Assembly: GCA_008501835.1 (NCBI GenBank)
Contig: QQUB01000231.1
Span: 1 to 6,049 of the forward strand
Direction: 5' to 3'
Length of the DNA stretch: 6,049 nt
Source: Bacteroidota bacterium
GTDB taxonomy: Bacteria; Bacteroidota; Bacteroidia; Chitinophagales; Saprospiraceae
Shown here: one piece after another, positions 1-6,049 of the stretch
Layout of the letters: the number at the start of each line of letters is the position of its first letter
Position numbering within the stretch: the first letter of the stretch is position 1
Translations under genes and position numbers: made by a program
The notes under the pieces: model-generated
Seen by the model: the letters and a program-made list of their open reading frames with translations, nothing else
What the model was told of the DNA's origin: nothing
The model's database searches: none

Positions 1-1
1 G

Positions 2-1954
2 GGCGATGAAACCCAGGGGAATGAATGGGATCTGTTTTTGTTGCCCTCACTTCTGGCCGGAGAACTGGATTCTGCTTACGTATCCGGGTTTACCACACTT
101 TCGGGATACGATAAGTTTTTTGAGGATCCAAAGTCTCCTCTCCAATGGCGAGCTGCCGGGTTGGAATTATCACGTAAACTCAGTGGAACCTGGTACCAGG
201 ATAAGTCGATTGCCGGAATTTTGATGGATTGGCAAAAAGACCTTGTTCGTTTTCAGGATGCCGTGGATAGCTGGGCGCTGCAGGTGGATACATTAGACCT
301 TTTGCAAAAAGCAGAAACCTCCGTCGATCGGTGGAGAAACCGGTTGGAGCAGGCGGCCAAAGCTGATAAGAGTTTTTGGGCTGACAGTATAGGAATTACC
401 AATGATCAGGCGATTGCTTTTGATCTGCTTGCCACGCTGGCAGGACCTGGGGCGTTTACTGAAATTGATTTTGACCCGGTTTATTTCACCGTTAAAATGA
501 GTGCAGATGATATAACAAGGGATAAACTGCAACGAAAAAGAACCTTGTTATCCGGCGTAGAAGAAAGATTGGTCAATTTGGATCAGCGCATGCGGGCTAT
601 TGACACTACGTTTTTCTTCCCGAGTCCTTTGCAGTTATACCTGGAGGAAAAGAATATGACCACATCGCCATTCGGATACATCATTCCCAAAATTGATGCC
701 CTGGAAGATGATCTGGGACAACTTGACAAACAACTCATGGCTGTAGATAAAAAATTCGCTCCTGTTGAAAGCAAGATCAGGAACAATGCCATCCCGATTT
801 TGCAGGTAACGGAGGCCATGACTCAATTGATGTACGGACTGAGAACCGATAGCAATGAAGAAGGCAAAAAATGGATTTCCAAAGAAGACCTGGCCGATAT
901 TCTGGATGGAGGAGAGGCGCAAAACGTCTTTTTAGGACTTCTTGCTCAACGTTTGGAAGGTGTCAAGCAGATTGGGAAATTCTCGACCAAAGGTGTCGCT
1001 CAATTGATCCAGTTAACCATTGCTGATTTGGATGAATTGCCATCGTTTATGGCTGTAGATAGTACCGGACAGGTAGATTCTCTTGCCTTTTTCAGAAAAG
1101 CAGCTTTTGCGGTTAATACCATGAATCGAATTCTGGAATTACCTCTGGTCGTAGAACCTGATAACCCGGGAACCTTTGAACCGTTAACTGAACAGTTTCC
1201 CGAGTTGTCCAAAGTGCCGGACATTTCCACCCAGGCTTTGGATTTCATTTTCTATATCAATGTAAAAAATCATGCGAAGGCAGTGAGTTCATTAATCCAG
1301 CTGTTTACCAGCCTCGATTACGAAACCTTGCTCAATAATCCAAAACTGTCAAAAGAACAGGTTGAACATCGAACCAAAGCGATTGAGTACCTGAAAGAGT
1401 ACGGTAATTTTATCGCCGGACTCATAGATGCTAAACAATCGGATGAAGTCAAGGATCTGTTAGACAACATCGCTGATCCTCCGGGTAGTTCCAGGACGAA
1501 GCGTACCAATAAACTCACCGTAGGTATCAATGCTTTCCTTGGAGCCAATGTTGGGAACGAAACCTGGTCAGGAGATGAATTAAATGACGATGATAACTTT
1601 ACAAGTATTGCACCAAGCATGCCTTTCGGTTTTGCCATCAGTGGCTTAATAGGTAAGAAAGATCCGGAATCATTCTCTTTGTTCCTGTCACTTATTGATT
1701 TGGGAGGATTGTTCGCTTTCCGCGCTGATCCTGATGCTGTAGGAGAGAGTAATATTAACTTCAGGAACGTATTTAAACCAGGATTCCAGGTGCAGTGGAA
1801 TTTAAAGAAATCACCATTTTATTTAAGTGCCGGTGGTCATTTTGGGCCAACCTTCCGTACTTTAAATGATGAACTTATCAGTCTGAATTCAAGGCGTTTC
1901 TTCCTGGGATTTGGGATTGATGTTCCGGTGTTTACGCTTTATACACGGAAGTAG
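2..1954 (+). CDS. Unknown envelope-type protein with coiled-coil body and beta-rich C-terminus (5' partial)
   Basis: The frame is open from the left edge to a TAG stop, giving 650 visible residues. The true start is outside the window, and an apparent TTG start at 38 is only an internal Leu codon. I do not recognise a named family. Numbering from the edge, about residues 1-495 are mostly helical and charged, with probable coiled-coil stretches near 95-125, 170-203 and 230-262. After a linker around 490-502 (PPGSSRTKRTNK) the last 150 residues change character. They contain alternating hydrophobic strands such as LTVGINAFLGANVG, FSLFLSLIDLGGLFAFR and FFLGFGIDVPVFTLYT, with Gly-rich turns and an Asp/Asn-rich loop near 525-533. 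This resembles a small membrane-associated beta-barrel or beta-sandwich and suggests an outer-membrane or periplasmic location. No catalytic motif is evident. A hairpin starts 8 bases after the stop, and the next gene begins 185 bases downstream. The coding call is secure; the location is inferred and the function unknown. Confidence 0.85.
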   Translation, partial: GDETQGNEWDLFLLPSLLAGELDSAYVSGFTTLSGYDKFFEDPKSPLQWRAAGLELSRKLSGTWYQDKSIAGILMDWQKDLVRFQDAVDSWALQVDTLDLLQKAETSVDRWRNRLEQAAKADKSFWADSIGITNDQAIAFDLLATLAGPGAFTEIDFDPVYFTVKMSADDITRDKLQRKRTLLSGVEERLVNLDQRMRAIDTTFFFPSPLQLYLEEKNMTTSPFGYIIPKIDALEDDLGQLDKQLMAVDKKFAPVESKIRNNAIPILQVTEAMTQLMYGLRTDSNEEGKKWISKEDLADILDGGEAQNVFLGLLAQRLEGVKQIGKFSTKGVAQLIQLTIADLDELPSFMAVDSTGQVDSLAFFRKAAFAVNTMNRILELPLVVEPDNPGTFEPLTEQFPELSKVPDISTQALDFIFYINVKNHAKAVSSLIQLFTSLDYETLLNNPKLSKEQVEHRTKAIEYLKEYGNFIAGLIDAKQSDEVKDLLDNIADPPGSSRTKRTNKLTVGINAFLGANVGNETWSGDELNDDDNFTSIAPSMPFGFAISGLIGKKDPESFSLFLSLIDLGGLFAFRADPDAVGESNINFRNVFKPGFQVQWNLKKSPFYLSAGGHFGPTFRTLNDELISLNSRRFFLGFGIDVPVFTLYTRK

Positions 1955-1962
1955 AATTTTTG

Positions 1963-2003
1963 CCACGAATGCATAAATTTTAAAAACATTTGTGCATTCG
2001 TGG
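1963..2003 (+). repeat. Near-perfect 16-bp inverted repeat (hairpin) after the first gene; possible terminator
   Basis: The arm CCACGAATGCATAAAT (1963-1978) pairs with ATTTGTGCATTCGTGG (1988-2003) over 16 positions. Fifteen are Watson-Crick pairs and one is a T-G wobble, around a 9-base A/T-rich loop. It lies 8 bases after the upstream stop codon, so it could end that transcript. However, the downstream arm is followed by TTGCTGTTCT rather than a clean T-run, so intrinsic termination would be weak. The near-perfect symmetry and the CACGAATGCA core also suit a dispersed intergenic palindromic repeat or a protein-binding palindrome. The inverted repeat is directly visible; its function is not settled. 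Confidence 0.7.
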
Positions 2004-2072
2004 TTGCTGTTCTCCACCAAAACTTTTCGAATAATAATTCATCTGCAACGAATACTTATTCTCACCTGCTAT

Positions 2073-2140
2073 TTCATTTTTTTAGGAACAATTTTGATTA
2101 AAATTCATGACGAAATTGTCGACCCAACCTAAAAAATGAA
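2073..2140 (+). promoter_or_regulatory. Nested inverted repeat spanning the leader and start of the SPFH lipoprotein gene
   Basis: TTCATTTTTTTAGG (2073-2086) is the reverse complement of CCTAAAAAATGAA (2128-2140) except for one extra T. Inside this pair, ACAATTT (2088-2094) is complementary to AAATTGT (2113-2119), and the central loop holds a further small palindrome, AATTTT-GATT-AAAATT (2090-2105). If transcribed, the leader could fold into a two-tier stem whose outer 3' arm covers the bases just before the start and the first base of the ATG at 2140. That could limit ribosome access. The arms are A/T-rich, so stability is modest and chance similarity in low-complexity sequence is possible. 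No promoter elements could be fixed with confidence in this gap. Confidence 0.35.
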
Positions 2141-3186
2141 TGATTATGAAAAGAGTATTTTTTGTTTTTTCCGCAGTACTGCTGCTCATCTTTTTCTTTT
2201 CCTGTAAAAATGAACCTGCCGTCCAGTTTCCTGAAGAACCGGAACCAGAAACAACGACATTGGAGGATACCATTACAAGCAAGGATCAAATGGCATTTTT
2301 CACCTTTCAGAATGTTTTATTGGGGGATGGGGTCCCCTTGACCATTGAACTGGCGATCCGATGGAAAATAACCGATGCCGAACAAGTCCTTACCCAATTT
2401 AATACAGTTTATGATTTTCAAAGAATCGTACTCAGGCCCCGGGCTAAGGAGTTGGTCAGTCAGGTGTTTAATGAGTTCAACAGTGTGGATTCTGTTTTTT
2501 CCAGCCAGCGTCAGGAATTTATCGGACAGGTGAAGGAACGGTTTTATGAACACCTGGGGGAAGATGGCATATTTATAAAAGAAGTCATTTGCTCCCATAT
2601 CCATTTCCCAAAAACCTATACAGATGCGATGGAACAAGCCGGACTACAACGTCAGGAACTGGAACGTATTAACCAGGAAAAACTGATCGCCATTGCCAAA
2701 GCTGAAGCAGAAAGGAGCAAAGCTGAAGCCAATGCCAAGGTCGAAATTGCCAAGGCCAAAGCTGAAGATCGGGTGGAAAAAATAAAAGCGGAAACGGAGA
2801 AAAATCGCCGGCAGAGTATGTTAGAATCAGCAGAAACCAAAAAACAAATTGCCCTGAAGCAAACACAATCAGATGCTGAACGAAAAAAATTGCTGGCTAA
2901 AGTGGACCTGGAAAAAGAAAGGGATATCAAAAAGCTTGAGATCCAGCACAAAAGGGAACTTGTGGAAGTTGAAGTTGAGAAAAAGAAAAAAATGGACATT
3001 GCCGATTTTGAGGTACAAATGGAGCTGGCAAAAGTTTTCCAGGATAATCCGATTTACGCCTCCTACCTCGTTAATAAAGAACTGGCCTCAAAAGTGCAGA
3101 TCGCGGTTCTTCCAAATGGCTCGGATCCCAATGTATTTGGAGGCTTGTTGCAACAAACGATACCCGTTGGAGGAAAAGGGAAATAA
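2140..3186 (+). CDS. SPFH/band-7 (prohibitin-like) domain lipoprotein
   Basis: This is a 348-residue protein. Residues 1-22 form a lipoprotein signal peptide: a Lys-Arg start, a hydrophobic Phe/Leu core and a lipobox FFFSC with Cys22 as the expected lipidated residue, followed by KNEPA. A short Pro/Glu/Thr linker (about 25-45) leads to an SPFH/band-7-like domain (about 48-165) with PLTIELAIRWKITDAEQV and a helix-rich second half ending near HIHFPKTYTDAMEQ. Residues 166-300 are a long Lys/Glu/Ala coiled coil of the type that drives oligomerisation in this superfamily. The tail 301-348 is non-coiled and Gly-rich. SPFH proteins typically assemble into membrane-bound rings or cages that organise membranes or regulate proteases. 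A lipid anchor instead of a transmembrane helix would place this one on the periplasmic face of an envelope membrane or on the outer surface. The start could be ATG 2140 or in-frame ATG 2146; both give a good signal peptide and neither has a clear Shine-Dalgarno. No partner gene such as an NfeD-like protein or FtsH is visible nearby. The family call is good; the specific role is unknown. Confidence 0.85.
   Translation: MIMKRVFFVFSAVLLLIFFFSCKNEPAVQFPEEPEPETTTLEDTITSKDQMAFFTFQNVLLGDGVPLTIELAIRWKITDAEQVLTQFNTVYDFQRIVLRPRAKELVSQVFNEFNSVDSVFSSQRQEFIGQVKERFYEHLGEDGIFIKEVICSHIHFPKTYTDAMEQAGLQRQELERINQEKLIAIAKAEAERSKAEANAKVEIAKAKAEDRVEKIKAETEKNRRQSMLESAETKKQIALKQTQSDAERKKLLAKVDLEKERDIKKLEIQHKRELVEVEVEKKKKMDIADFEVQMELAKVFQDNPIYASYLVNKELASKVQIAVLPNGSDPNVFGGLLQQTIPVGGKGK
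2698..2767 (+). repeat. In-frame AAAGCTGAAG repeats coding for the coiled coil
   Basis: The decamer AAAGCTGAAG occurs at 2698-2707, 2719-2728 and 2758-2767, all in the same reading frame (Lys-Ala-Glu). The first two copies are 21 bases apart, exactly one seven-residue heptad, and the third is 39 bases further on. They encode the start of the Lys/Ala/Glu-rich coiled coil of the SPFH lipoprotein. The likeliest origin is local duplication or codon reuse within a repetitive helix, not a mobile or regulatory repeat. Confidence 0.6.
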
Positions 3187-3241
3187 TCCGTGCCATCAAA
3201 GTTTAAAGTCATTCGTGTATCCATGGCTAACTTTTCTCTAC

Positions 3242-3276
3242 AAAAAAACGCCCCGACAGCGAGCGCTGCCGGGGCG
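3242..3276 (-). terminator. Rho-independent terminator of the pyruvate:ferredoxin oxidoreductase gene
   Basis: CGCCCCG (3249-3255) pairs with CGGGGCG (3270-3276). After one A-C mismatch, CAGC (3257-3260) pairs with GCTG (3265-3268), around a GAGC loop. On the minus strand the stem is followed directly by seven T residues, the complement of A3242-A3248. The stem begins 32 bases after the oxidoreductase stop codon. This is a classic intrinsic terminator for the minus-strand gene. On the plus strand the stem is followed by TAACCATTTATTATT, so it could also slow or stop transcripts from the convergent SPFH gene, though less efficiently. Confidence 0.88.
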
Positions 3277-3308
3277 TAACCATTTATTATTGCCCTCTAT
3301 TAATTAAC

Positions 3309-6049
3309 TTAAACTGTCACTTTGTCAAATCCTTTGAGCAACTCTTTCTGTGCAACGTAATCCTCGTTAACCACTCCGGCCTTACTTTGCAGCAAACGCC
3401 ATGCTTTACGACGCTCAACGCAGAAGAGTACCATCTGGCGTGAAAGGATGTGGAATTTCTCGTTACCTTGTTCGTCCAGGTCCCTCAGATAAATACCAAA
3501 GTCTTTGATATATGATCTGTGGTTAGGATCGAGGTATCTGCGGTGTGTAATATCATCCTGAGTGATGTGCTTCAGCTTATCCTCGAGGAGTAACATTTTC
3601 TCCGCAGCTTCTTTTTTCACTTTCTTATGGTGTCTTCTAAAACGTGCTTCGGTTAATGCCCAGTGTGCTACCGTGTATGTGTAACGCTCCTTGGTAACAG
3701 GGTGGCGACGCTCGAACCAGTCACGTTTGAAGTTTGGATTACCCTTTATATTCACAATATCCTGGTAAGATTCACCAAGAGAAGGATCAAATATCACCTC
3801 AGTGAGCCCGCGGCTGTCACGTACCAGCTGAGCCTGAATTTGTGCGGCATTATCCGCGATTCCATGTTCAGGAGGACAAGCCGTGAAGGCTTCGAAGTAA
3901 GCAACTCCGCGATAGGTTAACCCATCAAGGAAAGCTTTGTAAAATGCTCCTGAATTGGCCATGGAAACTCTTGCAAGGTAAGGAGAACCGTGTCCACCCA
4001 TGAAGGATTCCGCTATGGATTTCATCTCCGTGAGTTTACCTTCCGTAGCAGCACCAAACTGGTTGAAGTCAAATCCTCCTGGCATTGGTGAAGAATCAGA
4101 GTTCTGACCTCCGGTGTTGGAGTAAACCTGTGTATCGAGCATCAATACTTTGACATTAGGACGATTCTGAAGAATCACTTTGGATACGTTCTGATAACCG
4201 ATGTCTCCCATACCACCATCACCACCGATACACCATACTTTTGGCAACTCAAGAACCTCCTTGTCTGTCATATAGGTATCGTTGAAGTGAGTGTAAAGGA
4301 AGAAATCTTCTTCACTGAAACCATGATCGAAACCAGATACGATGTGATCCGCCAGTCTTTCAGGAATAACGGACAGGTGCGCATGATCTCTCATGAAACC
4401 TTCACCGATGAGCCATCCGATAGTCGTACCGTCCTGGAACAAACTGTTCATCCATGGATATGGGTGAGGGTTGTTCGGTGGAGTGGATCCGAAAACAGAG
4501 TTACAACCGGTGTGGGCCGTCATAGCCATTACCGACATTCCTTTAGGCTCCCAATGTTCGATTGCCTGAGCGGAATCGTGTTTGTCAGCATCGAGGTTAA
4601 GGGCGTTAAGCAATCCCTGAATAATTTCAGTATCTCCACCTTTAAATTCGGCCTCAATTCTGGTATCAGTTGCTTTAGCATCTTCAGCACCGTAACCCAT
4701 GATGGTATGCAATACGGTTCTTCTAAAGATATTGTAAGCTTTTTTGTCCCGTTGTTTGAGATTAGCCAATGCTTCCTGACCGTTTTCAAGCAAGAAACTC
4801 ATCTTTTCTCTGAGCCTATCTGCTTTTTTATGGAAGATAGGACGCATCAATGCTTCAGTCAATGTAGAAGCGGAACGCAATACTGATTTTTCCCCACAAC
4901 CTGCACAGGCGCCATCACCGGAAAGCAATGCGTTGTAAACGGATTGTACCATCAGGTGGTTCTTCAAAGCAGCTGCTTTGGATTCTTCAGGATGTTCTGA
5001 ATCGTAAATACCCAGGAATTGTTGTGGTGTATCCGGCAACAACTTCAGGAAGTTGGTGGTGGAAGTCATCTCAGCATGCAGTTCCTCAGTTTCCGTAACC
5101 ATCTGTAATGCTTCATGCTTGCCACAAGCTTCAACACAAGCACCACAACCTTTACACAAGTCATTGATGAAGATAGAGAAGATACCTCCGCTTCCTGGAT
5201 CCTTTTTCTCCTTGCCGCTGAAAATAGCTTTCGAGCTTAAGAATGCCAATGGTAGGATGTCCAGAATCTGGTGCATCTGGTAAATAGCATCTTCGGTGAT
5301 CTTAGGATCCTGAAGGCTTCTCAGGTGATGAACCACAATGCTTGCAAATTTAGCTTTGCCATCATCATTGCCCACTCTTTTCTTATCATTGGCGTAAGCC
5401 AGCATTTCTTCGCGAATCACTGGTTCAATCTCCGGAATGCGACTGATGATGCGTGCTCTTACTTTCTCATCGGTAACATAATTGTCCGCAGCAGCGATCA
5501 TGAATGTTGCGATGGATTGAGTAGTGTTTGGCATGGCTGTATCCGGACAAACCGTGATACATTCCATACACTGAGTACAATTTTCTTCAAGAAAAATTGG
5601 CACCTGACGACGAGAAACGTACTTACTTGCCGTAGCACCTGTACCGGAGGCAACCATACCTACGGAAGCCAAAGGACTTGAAGGCTGATTGTAACCCATT
5701 CCTGAACGGAACTCAGCGTCGAACGTGGACATCTTGAACATAGGCGCTTTGTCCTTTTCATGTTCAAATTCACCAAGTTTGATCTGACAAGGCATAATGG
5801 CCTCCAGACTGAATGCTGAGTTGTCAGCATCTTCCACTTCTCCATGAGGTACTGCGAATACCTTTGTGAAACCGTCATCCATTACCTGCATATTGGAAGC
5901 TACAACGTCTTCACCGAAACGTCCGAATTTCTTTTTATACTGTTCGTGAACAGTGGTGAGGAATTCCTCAGAAGGAATGTTGTACTGCTGTAAGAATGGA
6001 GATACCTGGAAGAACGCACCGAGGAATGCATTACCCTGCATTCTGGTTT
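3309..6049 (-). CDS. nifJ: Pyruvate:ferredoxin (flavodoxin) oxidoreductase, NifJ type, C-terminal part (5' partial)
   Basis: This enzyme oxidatively decarboxylates pyruvate with CoA to acetyl-CoA and CO2, passing electrons to ferredoxin or flavodoxin in the cytoplasm. The frame is open past the right edge: codons Thr-Arg precede the internal Met at 6041, so that Met (residue 1 here) is not the start. Visible parts in order are: the end of the gamma-type domain (1-60, GNAFLGAFFQVSPFL); an EKR-like linker (about 130-150); a first [4Fe-4S] motif Cys155/158/161/165 (CTQCMECITVCP); a second, Cys296/299/302/306 (CKGCGACVEACG); and the thiamine-diphosphate domain. That domain has CAGCGE (Cys379, Cys382), TGCNSVFGS (Cys513), GDG at 607-609, DTQVYSNTGGQ at 636-646 and ACPPEHGI (Cys722). 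All cysteines for three clusters are therefore present. The N-terminal domains that bind pyruvate and CoA, about 540-600 residues by comparison with the Desulfovibrio africanus enzyme, lie outside. Unusual points are extra sequence between the two ferredoxin motifs, between Cys382 and Cys513, and after about residue 820. Pyruvate as substrate is inferred from the family; another 2-oxoacid is possible. Confidence 0.93.
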   Translation of the reverse strand, partial: TRMQGNAFLGAFFQVSPFLQQYNIPSEEFLTTVHEQYKKKFGRFGEDVVASNMQVMDDGFTKVFAVPHGEVEDADNSAFSLEAIMPCQIKLGEFEHEKDKAPMFKMSTFDAEFRSGMGYNQPSSPLASVGMVASGTGATASKYVSRRQVPIFLEENCTQCMECITVCPDTAMPNTTQSIATFMIAAADNYVTDEKVRARIISRIPEIEPVIREEMLAYANDKKRVGNDDGKAKFASIVVHHLRSLQDPKITEDAIYQMHQILDILPLAFLSSKAIFSGKEKKDPGSGGIFSIFINDLCKGCGACVEACGKHEALQMVTETEELHAEMTSTTNFLKLLPDTPQQFLGIYDSEHPEESKAAALKNHLMVQSVYNALLSGDGACAGCGEKSVLRSASTLTEALMRPIFHKKADRLREKMSFLLENGQEALANLKQRDKKAYNIFRRTVLHTIMGYGAEDAKATDTRIEAEFKGGDTEIIQGLLNALNLDADKHDSAQAIEHWEPKGMSVMAMTAHTGCNSVFGSTPPNNPHPYPWMNSLFQDGTTIGWLIGEGFMRDHAHLSVIPERLADHIVSGFDHGFSEEDFFLYTHFNDTYMTDKEVLELPKVWCIGGDGGMGDIGYQNVSKVILQNRPNVKVLMLDTQVYSNTGGQNSDSSPMPGGFDFNQFGAATEGKLTEMKSIAESFMGGHGSPYLARVSMANSGAFYKAFLDGLTYRGVAYFEAFTACPPEHGIADNAAQIQAQLVRDSRGLTEVIFDPSLGESYQDIVNIKGNPNFKRDWFERRHPVTKERYTYTVAHWALTEARFRRHHKKVKKEAAEKMLLLEDKLKHITQDDITHRRYLDPNHRSYIKDFGIYLRDLDEQGNEKFHILSRQMVLFCVERRKAWRLLQSKAGVVNEDYVAQKELLKGFDKVTV

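Noticed and set aside
38..40. TTG as the start codon of the first gene
   Set aside because: The same frame remains open to the left edge (GDETQGNEWDLF before it) and the sequence there looks like ordinary coding, so this is an internal Leu codon of a truncated gene.
2089..2096. CAATTTTG as a Bacteroidota -7 promoter element (consensus TAnnTTTG)
   Set aside because: It differs from the consensus at the first base, no convincing upstream TTG element is at the right distance, and A/T-rich DNA gives such matches easily.
2136..2207. A short leader ORF starting at ATG 2136, overlapping the start of the SPFH gene
   Set aside because: It encodes about 23 residues that are only a frame-shifted reading of the signal peptide, with no ribosome binding site and no attenuator-like codon run.
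2652..2999. A 115-codon minus-strand frame rich in Ser, Phe and Ala
   Set aside because: Its composition is what the complement of a repetitive Lys/Glu/Ala coiled-coil gene produces; it is not a credible membrane protein.
2873..3307. A 144-codon plus-strand frame overlapping the end of the SPFH gene
   Set aside because: It is an alternative frame of the Lys/Glu-rich coiled-coil coding sequence and gives a Lys/Trp/Arg-rich product with no domain. It also runs through the terminator.
4287..4886. A 199-codon plus-strand open frame opposite the oxidoreductase
   Set aside because: It is the antisense shadow of a gene with strong family motifs; its translation has no recognisable domain and an unlikely composition.
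6039..6041. ATG as the true start of the oxidoreductase
   Set aside because: It falls inside a conserved part of the NifJ gamma-type domain, upstream codons remain open to the edge, and the essential N-terminal domains would be missing.

Overview
The window looks like chromosomal DNA from a member of the Bacteroidota, perhaps a Saprospirales- or Chitinophagales-type lineage. This is inferred from moderate GC content, the lack of a recognisable Shine-Dalgarno sequence before the one visible gene start, a lipoprotein with a long Phe-rich signal peptide, and a C-terminal beta-strand-rich domain of a kind typical of Bacteroidota envelope proteins. The placement is an inference, because no rRNA or other marker is present.

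Layout: (1) 2-1954, plus strand, is the 3' part of a large protein of unknown function. Its helical and coiled-coil body is followed by a beta-rich C-terminus that resembles outer-membrane or envelope proteins. Its start lies off the left edge. (2) 1955-2139 is a 185-base gap with a near-perfect 16-bp hairpin just after the first stop codon, and a second nested inverted repeat that runs into the start of the next gene. (3) 2140-3186, plus strand, encodes a lipoprotein-type SPFH/band-7 (prohibitin-like) protein with a long Lys/Glu/Ala-rich coiled coil. (4) 3187-3308 is a convergent intergenic gap with a strong GC-rich terminator oriented for the minus strand. (5) 3309-6049, minus strand, is the C-terminal 913 or so residues of a NifJ-type pyruvate:ferredoxin/flavodoxin oxidoreductase. 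Its start lies off the right edge.

Functional reading: the two plus-strand genes are probably cell-envelope proteins, but the hairpin between them suggests separate transcripts and nothing in the sequence shows that they work together. The minus-strand gene is a separate central-carbon enzyme that joins pyruvate decarboxylation and CoA acylation to low-potential electron transfer. It is the best understood gene here and also the most unusual. It keeps all twelve expected cluster cysteines and the thiamine-diphosphate motif, but compared with the textbook enzyme it carries two large internal insertions and a C-terminal extension. No mobile element, CRISPR array, tRNA or rRNA was seen. I found no clear evidence of a wholly new system. 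The most interesting items are the enlarged oxidoreductase, the lipid-anchored SPFH protein and the two intergenic inverted repeats.
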